From: Bacillota bacterium | GTDB taxonomy: Bacteria; Bacillota; UBA4882; UBA8346 | Direction of reading: 5' to 3' | Assembly: GCA_023435225.1 (NCBI GenBank) | Contig: JAEYRX010000002.1 | Coordinates: forward strand, 97,243 to 161,242 | DNA: 64,000 nucleotides | In this document: positions 17,075-26,145 of the stretch, piece by piece | Layout: each line of letters starts with the position of its first letter | Numbering within the stretch: position 1 is the first letter of the stretch | Position numbers and translations under genes: made by a program | Notes under the pieces: generated by a model | Told to the model about the DNA's origin: nothing | The model's input: only the letters and a program-made list of their open reading frames with translations | Databases searched by the model: none

Positions 17075-17935
17075 ATGGATATGGAAGTTTATAAAAGTGA
17101 TGTTAGCGATATTAGTTGGTGCCCGGGTTGCGGGAACTATGGGATTCTTAATATTTTAAAACAAGCTTTGGTGGAATTAGAGGTAAAGCCGGAAGAATTA
17201 GTGATGGTTTCCGGGATAGGTCAAGCTGCCAAAATCCCTCATTACTTACGGTGCAATTTTTTTAATGGCTTACATGGCCGGGCTTTGCCGCCGGCAACGG
17301 CCATCAAAGCCGCCAATCCTAATTTAACGGTTATTGCTGAAAGTGGCGACGGGGATATGTATGGAGAGGGTGGAAATCATTTTCTACATGCCATCCGGCG
17401 CAATCCCAACATCACTAATATCGTTCATAATAATATGGTCTATGGCTTAACGAAGGGGCAAGCTTCGCCTACCAGTGAAGAAGGATTTCATACTCCGGTC
17501 CAGGTTAATGGGGTAACCAATGAACCATTTAACCCGCTTGCCGTGGCCTTATCCTTGGATGCTTCTTTTGTCGCCCGCGCTTATGTTGGGGATGCTGATA
17601 AAACCAAGGAAATTCTGAAGCAAGCAATTAACCATCGCGGTTATGCTTTGGTAGATATTTTTCAGCCTTGTATCTCTTTTAACAAACTTAATACTTATAA
17701 ATGGTTTAAGGAACATACCTATTATTTGGATGAAAGTCATGATTCATACGATAAGGTAGCCGCTTTTGCCAAAGCGATTGAAACCGAACATCTTCCGTTG
17801 GGAGTCTTTTATAAAAATTCCAAGAAAACCTTTGAAGACAATCTTGGAGTATATCTTGACAGTTCGGAACCTTTATTTGAAAAGAAGCCTGATTTCGATA
17901 AGCTGGAACAGATAATCCAGCTAAAGAGATTTTAA
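17075..17935 (+). CDS. korB: 2-oxoacid:ferredoxin oxidoreductase, beta (TPP-binding) subunit
   Basis: 286 residues, starting five bases after korA behind GGAGGAG. The N-terminal WCPGCGNYGIL supplies part of the cluster-binding Cys set. The TPP motif GDGDMYGEGGNHF and the following NNMVYGLTKGQASPT are typical of beta subunits. Further Cys (QPCISFN) complete the usual pattern. It forms the thiamine-pyrophosphate and [4Fe-4S] catalytic subunit with KorA. Substrate preference (2-oxoglutarate, pyruvate or branched-chain) cannot be settled from the sequence. Confidence 0.93.
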   Translation: MDMEVYKSDVSDISWCPGCGNYGILNILKQALVELEVKPEELVMVSGIGQAAKIPHYLRCNFFNGLHGRALPPATAIKAANPNLTVIAESGDGDMYGEGGNHFLHAIRRNPNITNIVHNNMVYGLTKGQASPTSEEGFHTPVQVNGVTNEPFNPLAVALSLDASFVARAYVGDADKTKEILKQAINHRGYALVDIFQPCISFNKLNTYKWFKEHTYYLDESHDSYDKVAAFAKAIETEHLPLGVFYKNSKKTFEDNLGVYLDSSEPLFEKKPDFDKLEQIIQLKRF

Positions 17936-18054
17936 ATTGTTTTAAAAATCCCATTAATCCGTGTAAATCCTGTCTAAAAAAGATCTTAAAAATCAACTAT
18001 ACTGGATTAACAGTATTTTCTGGATTAAAATAATATATGGAGGTGCTTATCTAT

Positions 18055-18303
18055 ATGGAATCATATAAAATCATGGCAGTATTAGTTAATTATCGCTCTC
18101 AAAAAGCAGGAGAGGTTCAAAATATTTTTACTAAATACGGTTGTCTAATCAAGATTAGATTGGGGTTGCATGAAGCCGGCAATACTTGTTCGGAAGCAGG
18201 CTTAATTGTTTTACAATTAGACGGAGAGAAAGACCAAATAGCTGCTCTTCAGAATGAATTAAATTTAGTTGAGGGCGTAAAAACCAATATAATGGAGATC
18301 TAA
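18055..18303 (+). CDS. TM1266-family small ACT/NikR-C-like putative regulator
   Basis: An 82-residue ferredoxin-fold protein resembling the TM1266 family described as a putative regulator of the iron-only hydrogenase system. It shows the opening IMAVLVNYRSQKAGEVQNIF, a central IRLGLHEAG and GLIVLQLDGEKDQIAALQNEL, with no DNA-binding motif of its own. The start at 18055 is set by GGAGGTG nine bases upstream; an earlier in-frame ATG overlaps that site. No hydrogenase genes are in the window, so the functional link is only by family. Confidence 0.72.
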   Translation: MESYKIMAVLVNYRSQKAGEVQNIFTKYGCLIKIRLGLHEAGNTCSEAGLIVLQLDGEKDQIAALQNELNLVEGVKTNIMEI

Positions 18304-18374
18304 ACTGCAAATTATTTTTCAAATAAAATTGAAAAATATATTATAATTCTTATTGAAAAATTATTTAACATAGT

Positions 18375-18389
18375 TTATAATTAATATAG
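18375..18389 (+). promoter_or_regulatory. Possible PerR-like box upstream of ohr
   Basis: TTATAATTAATATAG differs at two positions from the PerR consensus TTATAATnATTATAA. A weaker TTATAATTCTTATTG lies at 18341-18355. The region is very AT-rich, so chance matches are likely; the peroxide-defence genes downstream make it worth noting. Confidence 0.3.
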
Positions 18390-18476
18390 TAAAAAATTAA
18401 TATGTTAATTAATTATTTTTTCGAAAAGTAGATAAAAGATTTGATCTTAAATTGAAATTTTTAGGAGGTGATTTTA

Positions 18477-18899
18477 ATGAAGGTTTTATACAAAGCGAAA
18501 GCTAAGTCTTCCGGAGGCCGGGATGGGAAGGTTCAAGTAGAAAATAGCCCGCTTAAATTTGAAATGGCGGTACCATCCGAACTTGGCGGCGCCGATAAAA
18601 ACGGTGTAAACCCGGAACAATTATTTGCAGCCGGTTATGCTGCCTGTTTTGAAAGCGCCGTATTACATGTGGCCCGGCGTAAAAACCTAACCCTAAAATC
18701 CACATCCGTTGAAGTTGAAGTTGGTATCGGCCCTAATAATTCCGGAGGTTTTTTATTAACCGTTTCTATTACAGCTACTATCGGTGGAGTTGACCAAAAA
18801 ACCGCTGATGCAATAGTTGAAGAAGCTAATCAAGTATGTCCATATTCCAATGCCACCAAAGGAAATATTGAAGCAAAAGTAGCGGCGATTATAGCGTAA
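18477..18899 (+). CDS. ohr: OsmC/Ohr family organic hydroperoxide reductase
   Basis: 140 residues of the Ohr subfamily. The opening VLYKAKAKSSGGRDGKV, the first catalytic Cys in YAACFESAVLHVA and the second in NQVCPYSNATKGN give the two-Cys peroxidatic site. Ohr proteins reduce organic hydroperoxides with lipoylated or thiol partners. The start at 18477 is placed after AGGAGGTG (18463-18470). It begins a run of oxygen-defence genes (rubrerythrin, desulfoferrodoxin) in the same direction. Confidence 0.9.
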   Translation: MKVLYKAKAKSSGGRDGKVQVENSPLKFEMAVPSELGGADKNGVNPEQLFAAGYAACFESAVLHVARRKNLTLKSTSVEVEVGIGPNNSGGFLLTVSITATIGGVDQKTADAIVEEANQVCPYSNATKGNIEAKVAAIIA

Positions 18900-18919
18900 T
18901 CTCTAGAGGTTAAAGGCGA

Positions 18920-18947
18920 AGAATCTGATTACTTCAATACAGATTCT
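18920..18947. terminator. Hairpin between ohr and rubrerythrin
   Basis: Perfect eight-base inverted repeat AGAATCTG/CAGATTCT with a 12-base loop. There is no T-run, so it may be a weak terminator, a transcript-stabilising hairpin or an operator. Confidence 0.35.
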
Positions 18948-19003
18948 AAATCAAGTAGACTCTGAATAGATAAAATCATTTAGAAAATGGAGGTATGAAA
19001 GAA

Positions 19004-19558
19004 ATGTCGGTTCAAAATGCAATGACAGCGGATTTTTTACGGTCGGCTTATGGTGGGGAGAGTATGGCTCACATGCGTTATATCGCTTGGGGCAATCTGG
19101 CTGAAAAAGAAGGCTTTCCTAACATCGGGAAACTCTTTAAAGCCATTTCCTTTGCCGAACAGGTTCACGCCAATAACCATTTCCGGGAATTAAACACTCA
19201 AAGCGGTGGCCAAACGGTTACCTCCGGCGCCATATTTGGTATTGGAAGTCTGGTTGACAATCTCCAAGGAGCAATTGATGGAGAGCTCCATGAAATTGAA
19301 CAAATGTATCCGGTATATTTAAATACCGCTCAGTTTCAAAATGAGAAGGGTGCTGAACGGTCTTTCCACTTCTCCTTGGAAGCAGAGAAAATTCATGTCA
19401 AACTTTTTAAAGATGCTCAAAATGCAGCCAAGGAAGGAAAGGATCTTCAGCTCAAATCAGTAAACATTTGCCCGGTTTGTGGCCATACTATCGTTGATGG
19501 TATCCCGGATAAGTGTCCGGTCTGCGGGGCTAAGAAAGAGATGTATGTAACCTTTTAG
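19004..19558 (+). CDS. rbr: Rubrerythrin
   Basis: 184 residues: an N-terminal ferritin-like diiron domain and a C-terminal rubredoxin domain. Diiron ligands are in GESMAHMRY, FAEQVHANNHF and EAEKIHVKLF. The rubredoxin Fe(SCys)4 site is in CPVCGHTIVDGIPDKCPVCG. It reduces hydrogen peroxide in the cytoplasm of anaerobes. GGAGG at 18989-18993 suits the ATG at 19004; the ATG at 18995 would be too close to it. It is followed by desulfoferrodoxin after a dispersed inverted repeat. Confidence 0.93.
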   Translation: MSVQNAMTADFLRSAYGGESMAHMRYIAWGNLAEKEGFPNIGKLFKAISFAEQVHANNHFRELNTQSGGQTVTSGAIFGIGSLVDNLQGAIDGELHEIEQMYPVYLNTAQFQNEKGAERSFHFSLEAEKIHVKLFKDAQNAAKEGKDLQLKSVNICPVCGHTIVDGIPDKCPVCGAKKEMYVTF

Positions 19559-19571
19559 GCAATAGTTATTA

Positions 19572-19673
19572 GGCAAAAGGCATTAGTTATGGGTGAAATT
19601 CTTTGATGCCAATCTTTATCTGGATGATGTCGGAATTGCTTTTAGGTTTTTCTAATGCCTAATGCCTTTTGCC
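19572..19673. repeat. Inverted repeat between rubrerythrin and desulfoferrodoxin
   Basis: GGCAAAAGGCATTA at 19572-19585 is repeated inverted at 19660-19673. Extra copies of AATGCC/GGCAT flank it, giving a long imperfect palindrome typical of small dispersed intergenic repeats. Confidence 0.55.
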
Positions 19674-19714
19674 TTATGCCCATAAATAATCAAATTTAAG
19701 GAGGAATAATTATT

Positions 19715-20095
19715 ATGGTTAAAAATTTAGAGATTTATAAATGCGAACATTGCGGGAATATTGTTGAAGTAGTACATGGAGGCAATGGCGAATTGGTTTG
19801 TTGCGGAGTTCCAATGAAATTAGTGACTGAGAATACAGTAGATGCGGCCAAGGAAAAACATGTTCCGGTTATTGAAAAGACTGCTGACGGTTATAAAGTA
19901 ACGGTAGGTAGTGTGCTCCATCCGATGGAAGAAAAACACTATATTGAATGGATTGAGTTGATTGCCGATGGAAAAGCTTATCGCCAATTCCTAACTCCGG
20001 GTGGAACGCCGGAAGCATACTTCAATATTACCGCCAATACTGTAACCGCCAGGGAGTATTGCAATCTACACGGACTTTGGAAGAGTGAAGCATAG
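19715..20095 (+). CDS. dfx: Desulfoferrodoxin (superoxide reductase)
   Basis: 126 residues with both iron centres. Center I is the N-terminal desulforedoxin-like site (YKCEHCGNIVEV ... LVCCGVPM). Center II, the catalytic Fe(His)4Cys site, is formed by EKHVPVIE, LHPMEEKHYIEWIEL and the terminal YCNLHGLW. The enzyme reduces superoxide to peroxide, which rubrerythrin upstream can then remove. A GGAGGAATAATT site precedes the start. Confidence 0.95.
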   Translation: MVKNLEIYKCEHCGNIVEVVHGGNGELVCCGVPMKLVTENTVDAAKEKHVPVIEKTADGYKVTVGSVLHPMEEKHYIEWIELIADGKAYRQFLTPGGTPEAYFNITANTVTAREYCNLHGLWKSEA

Positions 20096-20189
20096 TGTTA
20101 GGTATTGGGATTTAGGCATGAGGCTAGAGTAACGGCAAAATAGTCCATAATAATTATATCAAAAGCCTCTCCCGAAAGGAGGTATTGTT

Positions 20190-20804
20190 ATGGATCTGAA
20201 AAAAGTTTTTGAGGCAAGGCGATCGGTTAATTTATTTAACTCAAAGTTCGATATTGAAAAGGATACTTTAGAAGATATTATTAAATTGGCTACTCTTGCG
20301 CCTTCAGCTTTTAACTTACAACCATGGGAGATTATTGCGGTTAAATCCGAAGAAGCTAAAGAACGACTTTTCCCGTTAACCGGCGATCAGCCAAAAATCA
20401 TTGAAGCTCCGGTGACATTAATAATTATCGGCGATTTGGATGGATATAGCCCGGATAATTCTGCATGGGAGCAGTTGGCAGATATATTAAATAATAAACA
20501 GGCGTTGGAAAACTATCAGGAATTAGCAGCTAAATTTTATGGGTCTTCGGAAGTGCGGCGTTATAAGTTTGCTGAAAGCAATGCGGCATTATTGGCGATG
20601 TCAATAATGTATGCGGCCAAGTATTATGGGCTAGACAGTCATCCTATGAGCGGTATTGATTTTGACGGGATAAAAAAAGAGTTCGGTCTGGGAGAAAATA
20701 AAACCGTTGTGATGCTAATCTCTTTGGGGTATTTTAATGAAACTAAGCAGTTATATCCGAGACGTAAGCGGAAGGATTATGCAGAGATTGTGAAGGAGAT
20801 ATAA
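20190..20804 (+). CDS. Nitroreductase family protein
   Basis: 204 residues of the FMN-dependent nitroreductase fold. The signature FEARRSVNLF at the start and LAPSAFNLQPWEIIAV bind FMN phosphate and ring. The later HPMSGIDFDGIKKEFGL and the C-terminal RRKRKDYAEIV fit the family. Such enzymes reduce nitro compounds, quinones or flavins with NAD(P)H. The specific substrate is unknown. AAAGGAGG precedes the ATG, and a terminator follows at 20814. Confidence 0.88.
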   Translation: MDLKKVFEARRSVNLFNSKFDIEKDTLEDIIKLATLAPSAFNLQPWEIIAVKSEEAKERLFPLTGDQPKIIEAPVTLIIIGDLDGYSPDNSAWEQLADILNNKQALENYQELAAKFYGSSEVRRYKFAESNAALLAMSIMYAAKYYGLDSHPMSGIDFDGIKKEFGLGENKTVVMLISLGYFNETKQLYPRRKRKDYAEIVKEI

Positions 20805-20813
20805 ATATATAAC

Positions 20814-20847
20814 AGGACTTGTTCCATTCCGGGGCAGTCCTTTTTTT
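20814..20847 (+). terminator. Terminator after the nitroreductase gene
   Basis: Stem AGGACT/AGTCCT (20814-20819 and 20836-20841) with a run of T following. Confidence 0.75.
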
Positions 20848-21024
20848 ATAGTGAGATGTAATCTTGCCTACAATAAAGGCGGAGATAGAATCATACTGAC
20901 ATAGTACTTTTTAGTTTGGCTCTTCATAATATGGGATGACTTCGGAACAGATTCGGGATTTAATATTTCCGGTGTTTTAGAACTCACTGTTGCCTAAGAA
21001 AAAGCCTAATAAGGAGGAGTCGTT

Positions 21025-21795
21025 ATGAAGATTTTGGCGATTAACTCAAGTCATCGGGGAGAACATGGGTTTACTCAAGTGTTGATTGACCGAATAAAAA
21101 TGGGAGCTGTGGAAAACGGCGCCCAATTTGAAACAATTGTTCTTGCCGAACATAAAATAAATCAATGTTTAGGTTGCGATATATGTCATACCTACCGGAG
21201 TTATTTAAAATGTGTTTATGAAGATCAAGATGATGCAAAATCAATCTTCCAAAAGATGCGTGAGGCGGATCTGATTATCTATGCTACTCCAGTTTATATT
21301 TTTAATATGTCCGGATTGTTGAAAAAATTTTTAGAGCGATTCAATTCAATTGGTGATATTTACAAACTCCAAGTTTCAAAAGCAGGGTTGTTCTTTCACC
21401 ATATTGATAAGGCAATCTGTTCAAAACCATTCGTTTTATTAACTACATGCGGAAACATTGAAGATGAGACTTCTAAAAGTTTGGTTATTTATTTTAAAAC
21501 CTTGTCCAAGTTCACGGATGCGCCAATGGTTGGCAAACTAGTAAGAAACGCCAGTTTTTTATTAGAAAACAAATCTATTGAGGAGCTTCCGGTAAAACAA
21601 TTCATATTGGATGCCTTTCAGGGAGTAGGCAGAGATTTGGCGCTTAAAGGAAAGGTGAGCAAAAAACAACAAAGAATGGCCAATAGTGATGCTGTTAAAA
21701 TTCCACTATTGATGAATCATTTAATGAAGATCAGACCTTTAAAAGTCAAGTTATTAGCGGAAGGATTAAAAAGAGGGGATATTCAATTTAAGTAA
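21025..21795 (+). CDS. Flavodoxin-fold NAD(P)H-dependent FMN reductase/iron-sulfur-flavoprotein-like protein
   Basis: 256 residues. The N-terminal FMN phosphate loop INSSHRGEHGFTQVL, the Cys pattern CLGCDICHTYRSYLKC and ATPVYIFNMSGLLKKFLERF are typical of the NADPH-dependent FMN reductase/multimeric flavodoxin WrbA-like group, where the Cys may bind an Fe-S cluster. A C-terminal extension of about 100 residues has no motif I can name. GGAGGAG precedes the start. It probably belongs to the redox-defence block but has its own promoter region. Confidence 0.8.
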   Translation: MKILAINSSHRGEHGFTQVLIDRIKMGAVENGAQFETIVLAEHKINQCLGCDICHTYRSYLKCVYEDQDDAKSIFQKMREADLIIYATPVYIFNMSGLLKKFLERFNSIGDIYKLQVSKAGLFFHHIDKAICSKPFVLLTTCGNIEDETSKSLVIYFKTLSKFTDAPMVGKLVRNASFLLENKSIEELPVKQFILDAFQGVGRDLALKGKVSKKQQRMANSDAVKIPLLMNHLMKIRPLKVKLLAEGLKRGDIQFK

Positions 21796-21948
21796 TCCGG
21801 TCGGGAATGGACGGCTTTTGGGACATAAGAAAGGGGCTGTTGCAAAATTAAAAATAAACGAATGATTGTCCGGCCCATACATTGTCGACAAGTTTACTGG
21901 ATGTGGTAGATTGGTTTCGAACCAAAAACATGGCCTGATTATTAACTT

Positions 21949-23469
21949 TTAAGTAATCGCTGCTTGCTTTGTAATTTGTTCCAATTCTAAAATCGTTATA
22001 AAAATCCGGACGATCTCAGGATCAAATTGACTTCCGGAACAGCGTTTAAGCTCTTCAATCGCTATTGTGGTTGTTTTCCGTGGCCTATAGGGGCGTTCGG
22101 AGAGCATGGCGTCAAAACTATCGGCTACACAGAGAATTCTGGCTCCTAAACTTATTTGTTTACCGGCTAATCCATCGGGGTAGCCTTTGCCATCAAAGCG
22201 TTCATGATGATGCCGGACGTAGAGTAACAATTCTCCCAGATCATTAAGGGGTTCGAGGATATTTTCACTATAAACCGGATGCAGGCGGATAAGGGCAAAT
22301 TCTTCATCCGTTAATTGTTCTGTTTTATTTAAAATTGATTTGGGGATTTCAATCTTACCGATATCATGAAGCAGTCCGGCATATTGGAGGATGCTGATAT
22401 CTTTAGGTGAAAGGCCAAGAGCTTCCCCGATTTTGACGGCATAAACAGATACCCGTTCTGAATGTCCCAGTGTGTATTTGTCTTTGGCTGAAATTGTACT
22501 TAATAAAGCCTTAAAAGCTCCGATTAATTGTTGGTGATCGGAGCTAATCCCTTTGCGGATCTGCTTCATAACATCCTGGTAAAAATGGATAGTATCTTTA
22601 CCAAGGTTTTTAGCATGATATAAGGCAGTGTCAGCTTGAGAGATTAACTCATTTTTATTGGACGAAAAGATGGGATATTCAGAAAGTCCCATGGATATGG
22701 TAACTTTTTCATGGAGTTCGTTTGGAAAATAATTTGATCCAAGTTTACTAAAGCCATTTTTGAAGTATTCAGCAGTTTTTTCAGTTACTTTAATATCGGC
22801 ATTCGGGATAATAACTGCGAATTCATCACCGCCACACCTGCAAACAAATTGACCTTCTTTAGCTAAATCGTTCAAGATTTTACCGGTCCCTTTTAAAATA
22901 TCGTCTCCGCAATCGTGCCCATAGATGTCATTGAACATCTTAAAATCATCGATATCTATCATGATTAGACCTAAAGAAGCACCGTCCTTTTTGCTCCTTT
23001 CCAATTGTCTGTCTAAAATTGAATGAAAATTACGCTGATTATTTAAGCCGGTTAGCTCATCGGTTATAGAAAGCTTTTGTAGTATCCGTTTTTGTTGCTC
23101 TTGTTTATGTCTTATAATAGCAACGACTGTTGCGGCTATTATTGCAAAAAACTTTACAGCAATAGCAACTATATATTCGGCGTTAAGGTTTTCTATATAT
23201 AACCCGGTTATAGCTCTTAATTCGTTGATATTAAAGAAAATTGCTATTATCAATCCAAGATAGCCAAAGCGAAAAGCCAGAAAATATGTAGCAAAAGATT
23301 GTGCAGAAGCTGTTACTCCTTTGTAGTCATCCGGAGTAGAATACATAATTATAGTAATAATTATATAAGTAATAATTAAACCGCTAAATTCAAATATTCT
23401 TACTTTATTCGGTAAGTAATCTTGTTTTATTTTAATCAATCGTTTTTTTAGCTCGGGTAAAATTTTCAT
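21949..23469 (-). CDS. Membrane GGDEF/HD-GYP protein (cyclic-di-GMP turnover)
   Basis: 506 residues. Three to four N-terminal membrane segments (IITYIIITIIMYS, GYLGLIIAIFFNI, YIVAIAVKFFAIIAATVVAII) are followed by a GGDEF domain with intact RCGGDEFAVIIP and IDIDDFKMFND, and then by an HD-GYP domain (HSERV, LLHDIGKIEIP, HHERFDGKGYPDGL, ADSFDAM). Both a diguanylate cyclase and a c-di-GMP phosphodiesterase site look intact. No RxxD inhibitory site precedes GGDEF. A GCGGAGGTAA site supports the start. It stands alone in its direction. Confidence 0.92.
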   Translation of the reverse strand: MKILPELKKRLIKIKQDYLPNKVRIFEFSGLIITYIIITIIMYSTPDDYKGVTASAQSFATYFLAFRFGYLGLIIAIFFNINELRAITGLYIENLNAEYIVAIAVKFFAIIAATVVAIIRHKQEQQKRILQKLSITDELTGLNNQRNFHSILDRQLERSKKDGASLGLIMIDIDDFKMFNDIYGHDCGDDILKGTGKILNDLAKEGQFVCRCGGDEFAVIIPNADIKVTEKTAEYFKNGFSKLGSNYFPNELHEKVTISMGLSEYPIFSSNKNELISQADTALYHAKNLGKDTIHFYQDVMKQIRKGISSDHQQLIGAFKALLSTISAKDKYTLGHSERVSVYAVKIGEALGLSPKDISILQYAGLLHDIGKIEIPKSILNKTEQLTDEEFALIRLHPVYSENILEPLNDLGELLLYVRHHHERFDGKGYPDGLAGKQISLGARILCVADSFDAMLSERPYRPRKTTTIAIEELKRCSGSQFDPEIVRIFITILELEQITKQAAIT

Positions 23470-23808
23470 TTTATATTACCTCCGCTTTTTGTTAAATGAG
23501 GGTTTCATAAATATTCGTATACAATATATTGATAGTCACTTCTGTGTTTCTTACCATATATATGGTACTCGAAACTCAATTAAGATAATTATGAAACTCC
23601 CTTAAAAAAATGTTCAGATAAATAAAATAATTCGATTAAATGCGGTTTTATCCTGCAATGAATTTTCAAATATTCCCAAAAATTGTTCGTGGGAGGGTGA
23701 ACCAATATTCTTGCTTATACTCCTTAAGTAAATTTACTTTTCTTCACCTCTGTCAGGACCAGCGCATAAAGTATTGTAGTGCACAAAAAGCTACAATGAG
23801 GTGATTCC
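23470..23808. other. Divergent intergenic region
   Basis: AT-rich spacer between the GGDEF/HD-GYP gene (leftward) and the LysM-propeller gene (rightward). Promoters for both must lie here. I see no clear -35/-10 pair that I would defend and no RNA motif. Confidence 0.4.
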
Positions 23809-25290
23809 ATGGATTATGTCGTTAAACCCGGGGATACCTTAGCCGGTCTGGCTAACCGTTTTGGAGTAACCAAGGAAGCCATCCTGGCTGTCAATCCACA
23901 GATAACCAACCCTAATCTAATTTATGCCGGTCAGCATATAACCATCCCCATTTCCGAGCATCCACGATCAGTTTATACGGTTAAACCCGGAGATACCTTA
24001 TATAATATTGCTCAACGTTTTGGGTTTACTTTAGGTCAACTATTAGCAGCTAATCCCCAGATTACTAACCCTGATGCAATCTCCATCGGCCAAAGAATAA
24101 ATATTCCTGGTGCGCCTCCAACCATACCTCCACCTATGGAAGAAAATATTTATGAAGTTCAACCGGGAGACAGTTTATTTCTTATTGCCCGGCGTTTTAA
24201 TACTTCAGTAGATGAGCTGCTCCGGTTAAATCCCGGTATTAATCCGGACCTGATTTATCCGGGACAAGAACTGAAAGTACCGCTTGCTCCGCCGGCAACG
24301 GGAACTGCTCCCGGCTGTATTGTTTTTCTCTCCGACCGAAGCGGACGCCTGGAGATTTGGCGAAATAATACCAAGGGAACCAGTCCTTTGCAACTAACCG
24401 CGCCACCGGAAACTCCGGAAGAACCGGTTAGTAATCCGCGTTGGTCCCCGGATGGGAACAGGGTTGCTTATCTCTCCGGAAACCAACTTTTCATAGTTGA
24501 TCCTTGCGGTCGTAATTTAAAACGGTTAGCTGAGAATGCCACTGATTATTCATGGGCCAATGATGGAAATCGGCTGGCTTACTCCAATGAGAACGGGAGC
24601 TTTATTGTTGATTTGAACGGCAATACCAGGACGGTTTCTTCGCGATTGTTTCATCCGGTTTGGTTCAGGGGCGACCAGAGGTTGGCTGGAACAGTTACAA
24701 TCGAGGATCTCAACTACCCCGTTCTAGTTACAGTTGAAACTTCCGGAGCTAATTATAGAATCTATGATAAAAATCCGGTAGTCCCGGCATCGGATGTAAT
24801 TCTTTCTCCTGATGGCCGGTATGCGGCGACTTTTCTGTTTAAGGGAGCGGCATACTTAATTACTGCAGCAGTATGGATTTATGACTTTAGTCAAAACAAA
24901 TTGACCCGGTTGCCCGGTCAAGAATTACCGGCCGGAATCAACCAAACTGTCGACTTAAGTTATTTGGGTGGCTGGGCTCCTGACTCATCACGCTTTGTTT
25001 ATAGTACGATTGTCGCAGCTAACGGCCGGTCGGAAATAAGGATTAGTAATCCGCAAGGGGAGATTATTCAACGGATTCCAAGAGACTATTATCCGGAGGT
25101 AAGTTGGGGGCCGACAAATGATTGGATTATCATAGCGGTCTCGGCAACTCCCGGTCAGGCTCCGCTTGAAAATACCCGACCCCGGAAGATCGTAATCCGT
25201 AATTTGCAGACCGGAACGGAAACCACAGTTGCTAACCAAGGAGATAATCTTAGACCGGATTGGAGTGCCAAAATCTGTCCGACATGTTGA
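23809..25290 (+). CDS. Triple-LysM protein with TolB-like beta-propeller
   Basis: 493 residues with three LysM repeats at the N-terminus (YVVKPGDTLAGLANRFGV, YTVKPGDTLYNIAQRFGF, YEVQPGDSLFLIARRFNT), each about 45-55 residues and ending in GQ..xxIP. A beta-propeller of PD40/TolB type follows (NPRWSPDGNRVAYLSG, DYSWANDGNRLAYS, GWAPDSSRFVYS, RPDWSAKICPTC). There is no signal peptide: LysM starts at residue 3. That is the pattern of spore-coat or inner-spore LysM proteins, loaded from the mother cell. AATGAGGTG precedes the ATG. The next gene is also a LysM protein. Confidence 0.87.
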   Translation: MDYVVKPGDTLAGLANRFGVTKEAILAVNPQITNPNLIYAGQHITIPISEHPRSVYTVKPGDTLYNIAQRFGFTLGQLLAANPQITNPDAISIGQRINIPGAPPTIPPPMEENIYEVQPGDSLFLIARRFNTSVDELLRLNPGINPDLIYPGQELKVPLAPPATGTAPGCIVFLSDRSGRLEIWRNNTKGTSPLQLTAPPETPEEPVSNPRWSPDGNRVAYLSGNQLFIVDPCGRNLKRLAENATDYSWANDGNRLAYSNENGSFIVDLNGNTRTVSSRLFHPVWFRGDQRLAGTVTIEDLNYPVLVTVETSGANYRIYDKNPVVPASDVILSPDGRYAATFLFKGAAYLITAAVWIYDFSQNKLTRLPGQELPAGINQTVDLSYLGGWAPDSSRFVYSTIVAANGRSEIRISNPQGEIIQRIPRDYYPEVSWGPTNDWIIIAVSATPGQAPLENTRPRKIVIRNLQTGTETTVANQGDNLRPDWSAKICPTC

Positions 25291-25347
25291 TAATGAGTCT
25301 TGTTCCCATTTTAAATATAAAAATTCTTTTTAGTAGAGGTGATATCA

Positions 25348-25872
25348 ATGTCGTTTCAATGTCCGCCGGGAACGGTGATATACCGGATTCAGGCCGGCGA
25401 TACTTATTATAGTTTAGCAGGGCTTTATAATACTTCAGTTGCAGCTATAGTTTCCGCTAATCCAACGGTTGATCCCAACCGTCTCCGGATTGGGCAAGCG
25501 ATATGTCTTCCAGCCCGGCAGCCGGAGTATCCGTCATGTCCGGAAGGAAATTACTATACTATTCAGGCAGGTGATACATTTTATGCAATAGCCACTCGTT
25601 ACGGCATATCAGTCGATGACTTGAGAGAGGCCAACCCTTATGTAGATCCCGACCGGCTCCGGGTTGGACAGATGATCTGTATACCCCTGGCGGTGGCTCC
25701 GGTAACCTGTCCGACCGGGACTATAAGTTACACTATTCAGGCGGGTGATACATTCTATAGTTTAGCTCGGAAGTTCAGAGTTTCATTGGATGCGATGCTC
25801 CAAGTTAATCCGGGTATTAATCCTGATGCTTTATTGATTGGGCAGAAAATCTGTATACCGCAGACGATATAG
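25348..25872 (+). CDS. Triple-LysM protein
   Basis: 174 residues consisting of three LysM repeats and little else (YRIQAGDTYYSLAGLYNT, YTIQAGDTFYAIATRYGI, YTIQAGDTFYSLARKFRV), each preceded by a C-P motif (CPPGT, CPEGN, CPTGT) and ending ICIP or ICLP. The paired Cys may cross-link the repeats. No signal peptide, as in the upstream protein. AGAGGTG at 25335-25341 fixes the start at 25348. Likely peptidoglycan-binding, perhaps of spore cortex or coat. A terminator follows. Confidence 0.85.
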   Translation: MSFQCPPGTVIYRIQAGDTYYSLAGLYNTSVAAIVSANPTVDPNRLRIGQAICLPARQPEYPSCPEGNYYTIQAGDTFYAIATRYGISVDDLREANPYVDPDRLRVGQMICIPLAVAPVTCPTGTISYTIQAGDTFYSLARKFRVSLDAMLQVNPGINPDALLIGQKICIPQTI

Positions 25873-25878
25873 AAATAA

Positions 25879-25912
25879 AAATTAGGTTGCCATTTTGGCA
25901 GCCTAATTTTTA
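25879..25912 (+). terminator. Terminator after the LysM pair
   Basis: A 13-base stem with one mismatch, AAATTAGGTTGCC/GGCAGCCTAATTT, with loop ATTTT and T-rich 3' side. Confidence 0.9.
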
Positions 25913-26145
25913 TCAGATATAGACGCTATACTGACGAGCCCTCGCCGGATAAATGAGCGGACTGCTGCGAAGATGGTTTCGTTATTAGATTAGCTCCACA
26001 AGACTCACTGCAATCAGACTCCGAGGCCCGAGATTATGTTTTATTATACTCTTGAAAAGATCAATTCTTATGTTATAAAATAAGTTACGATTAAAATGTC
26101 AAAACATTCTACCAAAAAAATTCAAGCGTTAAGGAGGGACAAGCA
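25913..26145. other. Intergenic stretch, unexplained
   Basis: The part 25920-26035 is richer in G+C than its surroundings and contains several short self-complementary words. I could not fit it to a tRNA, SRP RNA or a riboswitch class I know. The rest is AT-rich. Confidence 0.3.

Noticed and set aside
21833..21950. GGGGCTGTTGCAAAATTAAAA, similar to insertion-sequence ends
   Set aside because: Only one end is visible and there is no matching inverted partner or transposase nearby.
25920..26040. G+C-richer patch that might be a structured RNA
   Set aside because: I could not fold it into tRNA, SRP RNA, T-box or a known riboswitch by eye; left as unexplained.
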